Positions 59,208-64,000 of a stretch of 64,000 nt of DNA are shown piece by piece. The position numbers and the translations under genes were made by a program. The notes under the pieces were generated by a model. The model did no database searches, was not told the origin of the DNA, and saw only the letters and a list, made by a program, of their open reading frames with translations. Each line of letters opens with the position of its first letter. Position 1 is the first letter of the stretch. Source of the stretch: JANQOH01 sp965243325 (GTDB lineage: Bacteria > Pseudomonadota > Alphaproteobacteria > UBA7887); assembly GCA_965243325.1 (NCBI GenBank), contig CBDEUQ010000003.1, positions 2,108,001 to 2,172,000 on the forward strand. The letters are read 5' to 3'.

Positions 59208-59764
59208 GCCGCTCCTTTCATGGCCGCGCCGAGCGCCTGCAGCCGGGTCCGGATCGAGGCGTCGATCATGCGCGAGCCGAGCCTGACGACGAGGCCGCCG
59301 ATCAGCGTTTCGTCGACCGCGGCGCGCACGCGCACCTCGCGCCCCACCGCCTTCGCCAGCGCCCGCCCGACCGCCTCGATCTCCGCCGCGTCGAGCGGCC
59401 GCGCGCTCACCACGTCGGCGGCGACCTCACCGCGGTGGCGAGCCAGCAGCGCGTCGAAGTCGCGGATCGCGTCGGCGAGCGCGAAGAGGCGGCGGTTGCG
59501 CGCGAGCAGGCGGAGAAAGTTCGTCGCCGCGCCGCCCAGCCCGGCGCGCCGCGCGAGCGCCGTCACGGCGGCGCCCTGCGCCTCGCGCGAGATCAGCGGG
59601 CTGCGCACCATGCGCCTCAGCGCCTCGCTCTCCCCCAGCATCGAGCGCACCTGCGCCAGGTCGCGGGCCACCGCGTCCAGCGTCTCGGTCTCCCGCGCCA
59701 GCTCGAACAGGGCTGTTGCGTAACGGCCGGCCAGGCCGGAAACGCCTGTTTGCTCTTGCGCCAC
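59204..59764 (-). CDS. atpH: ATP synthase F1 delta subunit (OSCP)
   Basis: This protein has 186 residues from GTG 59764. The N-terminal helical domain has GLAGRYATALFELARETETL and LRRMVRSPLISREAQGAAVT. The C-terminal domain carries VSARPLDAAEIEAVGRALAK and the conserved DETLIGGLVVRLGSRMIDAS. It links F1 to the peripheral stalk of Fo. The 159 bp between it and priA should contain the operon promoter; no obvious box was recognised. Fo genes are not in this window. Confidence 0.95.
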   Translation of the reverse strand: MAQEQTGVSGLAGRYATALFELARETETLDAVARDLAQVRSMLGESEALRRMVRSPLISREAQGAAVTALARRAGLGGAATNFLRLLARNRRLFALADAIRDFDALLARHRGEVAADVVSARPLDAAEIEAVGRALAKAVGREVRVRAAVDETLIGGLVVRLGSRMIDASIRTRLQALGAAMKGAA

Positions 59765-59923
59765 GCGTCACCCGTGAGATTCGAGCCCGTGAGATTCGAG
59801 AAGGAGCCCCCAACGCCGGAATGCGATGCATCCCGCCGCCGGCTCCCGCGCCGGCGGCGACCCTGTCGAAGACGCGCGGTTGGTAGCACAGCGCCTGCGG
59901 CGTTGCAATATCCCGGACGGCGC

Positions 59924-62119
59924 CTAGAGGAAGCTGTACGGGTCCACGTCGGCCTGCACGCGGACGCCCCGGGGCGTCTCGACCGCCGCCAGCCAGGGGG
60001 CGAGCCAGCCGTTGAGCGGGCGCCCGCGCGGACCGCGCACGAGGAGGCGAAAGCGGTAGCGCCCGCGCTCGAGCGCCAGCGGCGCCGGCGCCGGGCCCAG
60101 CGTTTCGAGGCCCGGCGCCCGCGGCGCCCGGCGGGCGATCTCCACCGCCGCCGCGCGCGCGGCGGCCGCGTCGGGTCCGGACACGACGATGGCGGCGAGG
60201 CGTCCGAACGGCGGCATCCCCGCCTTCCGCCGCGCCGCCATCTCGGCGGCGACGAAACCGTCGCGGTCGCTGGAAACCAGCGCCCGGACGACCGGGTGCT
60301 CCGGCGCGTACGTCTGCAGCAGGGCGCGCCCGGGCCGTTCGCCGCGCCCGGCCCGCCCGGCGACCTGGAAGAGCAGCTGGAAGGTGCGCTCGGCGGCGCG
60401 CAGGTCGCCGCCCGCGAGCCCGAGGTCGGCGTCGACGACGCCGACCAGCGTCAGGCCGGGGAAGTGATGGCCCTTGGCGATCATCTGCGTGCCGATCAGC
60501 AGGTCGATTTGGCGCTCGGCCATCGCCGTCACCAGTTCCGCCGCGGCGCGGGCCGTGCGCACGGTGTCGCTCGCCAGCACCGCGGTGCGCGCTTCGGGAA
60601 ACAGCGCCGCCGTCTCCTCGGCAAGCCGTTCGACGCCGGGGCCGCACGCGGTCATCCGGTCCTCGGCGCCGCACGCGGGGCAGCGCACCGGCCGCGGCCG
60701 GCGGAAGTCGCAATGGTGGCAGCGCAATTCGCCGGCGAGGCGGTGTTCGACCAGCCACGCGGCGCAGTGCGGGCACTCCACGCGGTGCCCGCATGCGCGG
60801 CACAGGGTGAGCGGCGCATAGCCGCGGCGGTTGAGGAACAGCATCGCCTGGTCGCCGGCGGCGAAGGTCTCGGCCAGCGCCGCCCGCAGCGCCGGCGCGA
60901 CGAACTGCCCGCGCGGCGGCGAATCGGCCCTGAGGTCGATGGCGGAGATGGCGGGCGGCGCCGCCGGTCCGTGGCGCTGCGGCAGCCGCAGCGTCCGGTA
61001 GCGCCCCTCGGCGGCGTTGCACAGCGTCTCCAGCGACGGCGTGGCGCTCGCCAGGACGACCGGAACGCCGGCGAGGCGCGCCCGCACCACCGCCATGTCG
61101 CGGGCGTTGTAGACGACGCCGTCCTCCTGCTTGAACGAACCGTCGTGCTCCTCGTCGACGACGATCAGACCGAGAGCCGCGAACGGGAGGAAGAGCGCCG
61201 AGCGGGCGCCGACGACGACGCGCGCCCGTCCGCCCGCCGCCGCGCGCCACGTTTCGCCCCGCCGGCGCGCGCCGACCTCCGAATGCCACACCGCCGGGCG
61301 CACGCCGAAGCGCCGCTCGAACCGGTCGAGCCACTGCGCCCCGAGGGCGATCTCCGGCAGCAGGACGAGCGCCTGCCGGCCGGCGTCGAGAGCCGCCGCG
61401 ACCGCCTCGAAGTAGACCTCCGTCTTGCCCGATCCGGTCACGCCGTCGAGCAGCGTCGTCGAGAAGCCGCGGCCGACGGCGGCGCGCAGCGCGGCGGCCG
61501 CCGCGGCCTGCGCCGGCGACAGCGCGACGGGCGCGCGCGTCGTGTCCGGTTCCGGCCAGACCGCGTCGTCGGCCAGTTCGACGACGCTGAGCGCGCCCGC
61601 GGCGATCAGGCCGCGCACGACGCCGGCGCCGACGCCGGCGCGGCGGGCGAGGGCGGCCTGCGTGCGGGCGCCCGAGGGAAACGCGGCGAGCGCGGCGAGC
61701 GCCGCGGCGCGCTGCGGCGACAGGCGCGCCGGCGGTGCGCCGCCGCGCACGATCTTTCGTGCCCGGCGCGCCGGCTCGAAGGCCGACGGGGCGCTCATCG
61801 CCATGCGCAGCACCGCGCCCGGGCTGGCCAAGCAGTACGTTGCCGTCCAGTCGACGAACGCCCGCAGCGGCGCGGCGAGCGGAGGAACGTCGAGCACCGC
61901 CTCGACGTCGCGCAGCCGGGCTGGCGCGATGCCGCCGGCGGCGGCGCCCCAGACGACGCCGAGCACCCGGCGCGGCCCGAGCGGAACGCGCACGATGGCG
62001 CCGTCGCCCGCCGCCAGCCCGGGCGGCACCCGGTAGTCGTAGGGGCCGATGCCGGCGACCGGCGGCAGCACCGACACCACGCGCGCGCCCGGATCGGCTT
62101 CGGGTTTCGGTTTCGCCAT
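59924..62119 (-). CDS. priA: Primosomal replication restart helicase PriA
   Basis: This protein has 731 residues from ATG 62119; a longer in-frame N-terminus to 62158 is not family sequence. It has the 3'-OH-binding N-terminal region (VSVLPPVAGIGPYDYRVPPG) and a helicase core with Walker A LDGVTGSGKTEVYFEAVAAA (about 215-230), DEEH in LIVVDEEHDGSFKQEDG, and motif III VLASATPSLETL. The zinc-binding Cys clusters are CRACGHRVECPHC, CHHCDF and CPACG. Motifs V/VI follow (LIGTQMIAKGHHFPGLTLVG, FQLLFQVAGRAGRGERPG). It restarts collapsed replication forks. It is divergent from the znuA-like gene. Confidence 0.96.
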   Translation of the reverse strand: MAKPKPEADPGARVVSVLPPVAGIGPYDYRVPPGLAAGDGAIVRVPLGPRRVLGVVWGAAAGGIAPARLRDVEAVLDVPPLAAPLRAFVDWTATYCLASPGAVLRMAMSAPSAFEPARRARKIVRGGAPPARLSPQRAAALAALAAFPSGARTQAALARRAGVGAGVVRGLIAAGALSVVELADDAVWPEPDTTRAPVALSPAQAAAAAALRAAVGRGFSTTLLDGVTGSGKTEVYFEAVAAALDAGRQALVLLPEIALGAQWLDRFERRFGVRPAVWHSEVGARRRGETWRAAAGGRARVVVGARSALFLPFAALGLIVVDEEHDGSFKQEDGVVYNARDMAVVRARLAGVPVVLASATPSLETLCNAAEGRYRTLRLPQRHGPAAPPAISAIDLRADSPPRGQFVAPALRAALAETFAAGDQAMLFLNRRGYAPLTLCRACGHRVECPHCAAWLVEHRLAGELRCHHCDFRRPRPVRCPACGAEDRMTACGPGVERLAEETAALFPEARTAVLASDTVRTARAAAELVTAMAERQIDLLIGTQMIAKGHHFPGLTLVGVVDADLGLAGGDLRAAERTFQLLFQVAGRAGRGERPGRALLQTYAPEHPVVRALVSSDRDGFVAAEMAARRKAGMPPFGRLAAIVVSGPDAAAARAAAVEIARRAPRAPGLETLGPAPAPLALERGRYRFRLLVRGPRGRPLNGWLAPWLAAVETPRGVRVQADVDPYSFL

Positions 62120-62264
62120 CGCCCGGCCGCCTTCGCTCCCGCTTGTCCGCCACCGCACGCGCGGCCATGCTATCCGAAAGGCCCCGTTCGCGAGTCGTGT
62201 GCGGGCGTGGGCAGGGGAGGTGCGGCTCTCCGGCGGATGCTTGACTCTCGCGGCCAGTACGATG

Positions 62265-62283
62265 AAACGTTATAACATTGCAT
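62265..62283 (+). promoter_or_regulatory. Zur box
   Basis: GAAACGTTATAACATTGC around 62265-62282 matches the proteobacterial Zur operator (GTTATA.TATAAC-like half-sites; core GTTATAAC). It is about 90 bp upstream of the zinc-binding protein start and far from priA. Zinc-loaded Zur would repress. The AT-rich island stands out in this GC-rich DNA. Confidence 0.7.
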
Positions 62284-62371
62284 TCTTGCTGTGACCGACC
62301 TTCGGACCGGTGGGCGGTCTCGCCCCACGAGCCACCCCGCGCCGCCGTCTCGAAGCTTGAAAGAGGTTTCC

Positions 62372-63324
62372 ATGCCCTCCCGCAGAGTGTTGCTGAACTC
62401 CGTCGCTGCCGTCCTCCTCCTGTCACTCGTCGGGCCGGGCACCGCGCTGTCCGAGGGAGCGATTCCGGTGGTTGCGACCTTCTCGATCCTCGGCGACATG
62501 GTGCAGCGCATCGGCGGCGAGTCCGTCGCCGCCAGGCTACGCACGTCTACCAGCCGACGCCCGCCGATGCGCGGGCCGTCAGCGACGCCAGGCTCCTCGT
62601 CGTCAACGGGCTGGAGTTCGAAGGCTGGCTGGACCGGCTGATCGACGCGTCGGACTTCCGCGGCGTCCGGGTGGTGGCGACCGACGGCATCGAGCCGATC
62701 GCCTACGAGGACGGCGCCGACACGCACGACGGCGACGGCGAGGCCGACCACGACGAACACGCCGGGGGCGACGACCACGGCGGCCACGACCACGGCGTCT
62801 TCGATCCCCATGCCTGGCAGAGCCTCCGCAATGCGGCAGTCTACGCGGACAACATCGCCGCAGCGCTGTCCAGGGCCGATCCGGGGAATGCCAGCCTGTT
62901 CTACCGCAACCGCGCGGCCTACGTGGCCGAGCTCGCGGCGCTGGACGCCGAGATCCGCGAGATCGTCGCCGGGCTTCCCGCGGGCAGCCGGACCGTCGTC
63001 ACCTCGCACGACGCATTCCGCTACTTCGGTCGCGACTACGGGCTGACGTTCATCGCGCCGCAGGGGCTCAGCACAGAGTCGGAGGCGTCGGCCCGGGATG
63101 TCGCCCGCCTCATCGAGCAGATCCGCGACCACGGCATTCGTGCCGTCTTCATCGAGAACATCGGCGATCCGCGCCTTCTCGAGCGCATCGCCGAGGAGTC
63201 AGGGGCGGTCATCGGCGGCACGCTCTATCCCGGCGCCCTGTCCGGCCCGGACGGCCCGGCACCGACCTACCTCGACATGATACGCCACAACGCCACCACG
63301 CTCGCGCGGGCGCTGACTTCGTAA
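62372..63324 (+). pseudogene. znuA: Zinc ABC transporter substrate-binding protein ZnuA (frameshifted)
   Basis: ATG 62372 starts a signal peptide (VLLNSVAAVLLLSLVGPGTA) and the mature N-terminus IPVVATFSILGDMVQRIGGE. At about 62537 the family sequence ...SVAARL should continue through VGPDGDA to HVYQPTPAD, but about 20 bases are missing and the frame changes. From there to 63324 the gene is intact: LVVNGLEFEGWLDRLIDAS, the His-rich zinc loop DDHGGHDHG (about 135), DPHAWQSLRNAAVYADNIAA, VTSHDAFRYFGRDYGLTFIA and the C-terminal lobe. Either the gene is inactivated or the sequence has an error there. A Zur box precedes it. Confidence 0.85.
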
Positions 63325-63381
63325 GGCTCGGCGCCGGCAGGACGACTCTTTTGAACCGGATCCTTCCGACGGCTGCATCGC

Positions 63382-64000
63382 ATGACTTTGTCCGCTGAAC
63401 AGGGCGAGATGTCGCTGCTCGATCAAATCGGCATCGCTCGCGAGCTCGACGCCTGGGTGGTCGGCGTCGCGTTCCTCGAGGAGGGGCTGCTCGCGGCTGC
63501 GCTCGGGGACGGTCGGGTCGCGTTCATCGACGGCGAGAGCGCGAATCCGCCATCCTTCGTTTCCGTGCATGACGGGGCTTGTCTTTCGCTGGCCGTCGAC
63601 CTGGGGGAGCGGCGCGTTCTGACGGGCGGAGACGATGGACGGCTGGTGCGCACCGATACCGACGGCGAGACCGCCGAAATTGCGGCCATGGCGGGGCGAT
63701 GGGTCGAGCCGATCGTCGTCAGCAGGGCATCCGGACTGCGCGCCGCGGCTTTCGGCAGGACGGTTTCCCTTTTCGCGCAGGATGGAAGGGAAGTTGGCAC
63801 GTTCGATCATGCCAACACGGTCGGTGGTCTGGCATTCCACCCGAAAGGACGACGCATCGCCGTCGCGCACTATGGCGGAATCAGCCTCTGGTGGGCGAAG
63901 CCCGGTGCGCAGGAGCCGAAACGACTCGACTGGGCGGGCTCGCACCTAGATCTGACCTGGAGCCCGGACGGGAAGTACATCGTCACCGCGATGCAGGAGA
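63382..64000 (+). CDS. WD40-repeat-like protein, 3' end outside window
   Basis: The frame is open from ATG 63382 to the window end (206 codons). It has beta-propeller-like repeats: VVGVAFLEEGLLAAALGDGR then VAFIDG; CLSLAVDLGERRVLTGGDDG then RLVRTD; GGLAFHPKGRRIAVAHYGGI then SLWW; LDLTWSPDGKYIVTAMQE. The regular hydrophobic plus W/D pattern fits WD40. It follows the zinc receptor by 57 bp, so the pair is probably in one Zur-controlled unit. In many alphaproteobacteria a WD40 protein accompanies znuA. Its role in zinc handling is unproven. Confidence 0.75.
   Translation, partial: MTLSAEQGEMSLLDQIGIARELDAWVVGVAFLEEGLLAAALGDGRVAFIDGESANPPSFVSVHDGACLSLAVDLGERRVLTGGDDGRLVRTDTDGETAEIAAMAGRWVEPIVVSRASGLRAAAFGRTVSLFAQDGREVGTFDHANTVGGLAFHPKGRRIAVAHYGGISLWWAKPGAQEPKRLDWAGSHLDLTWSPDGKYIVTAMQE

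Overview
The window looks like a chromosome segment of a GC-rich alphaproteobacterium, probably of Rhodospirillales type. The support is a priA-atpHAGDC order, a ChvG/ChvI two-component pair, very GC-rich third codon positions with long antisense reading frames, and a HugZ-like protein. This rests on gene content and order only.

Layout. (1) 1-17.5 kb is compact backbone: a duplicated hexapeptide (gamma-carbonic-anhydrase-like) protein cut by the window edge, a HugZ-like protein, chvI-chvG, a MetE-like methyltransferase, an alpha/beta hydrolase with a small partner, an acyl-CoA synthetase, a PAS-GGDEF-EAL protein, an IpdAB-like CoA-transferase pair, an HlyD-type adaptor, a single-chain biotin-dependent acyl-CoA carboxylase and a small zincin peptidase. 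(2) 17.5-24.2 kb is accessory: an aldehyde dehydrogenase tail fused by an ATGA overlap to an iron-type alcohol dehydrogenase, an integrase relic, an XRE regulator with a conserved unknown, a coiled-coil membrane protein, a decayed IS1595-like element with intact 8-bp target duplication and a passenger gene, and an IS5-like relic reading in frame into a GNAT acetyltransferase. (3) 24.3-31 kb is backbone again: thiolase, CBS/nucleotidyltransferase, DnaQ-like exonuclease, ABM monooxygenase, TRAP binding protein, a secreted 18-residue repeat protein and a DUF3500 protein.

(4) 31.3-48 kb is a mosaic island bracketed by two near-identical copies of an integrase tail plus nnrU (33.07-33.85 and 47.69-48.47 kb). 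It holds a DUF433/DUF5615 toxin-antitoxin pair, SRPBCC and amidase genes, two copies of a tandem tyrosine-recombinase pair (one intact recombinase, three broken), a tandem-duplicated unknown protein next to 2-oxoacid dehydrogenase E1 alpha/beta, an FAD oxidase, an SDR, truncated dctP and GMC fragments, and a higBA-type toxin-antitoxin with a perfect palindromic operator. (5) 48.5-64 kb is backbone: rsmD, rluB, a PuuD-like amidotransferase, tadA, a ferritin-like protein, a complete IS256-family element (26-bp ends, 8-bp target duplication), an alanine/glycine symporter, atpCDGAH, priA, a Zur-box-preceded but frameshifted znuA and the start of a WD40-like gene.

Working together. The CoA-linked genes (acyl-CoA synthetase, CoA-transferase-like hydrolase, single-chain carboxylase, thiolase) suggest catabolism of carboxylic or ring-derived acids. 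The island genes (amidase, E1 alpha/beta, DAO, SDR, alcohol dehydrogenase) add peripheral oxidative steps. Repeated recombinase copies, relics in every stage of decay and gene fragments at junctions indicate that the island was assembled by successive insertion, homologous exchange between copies and deletion.
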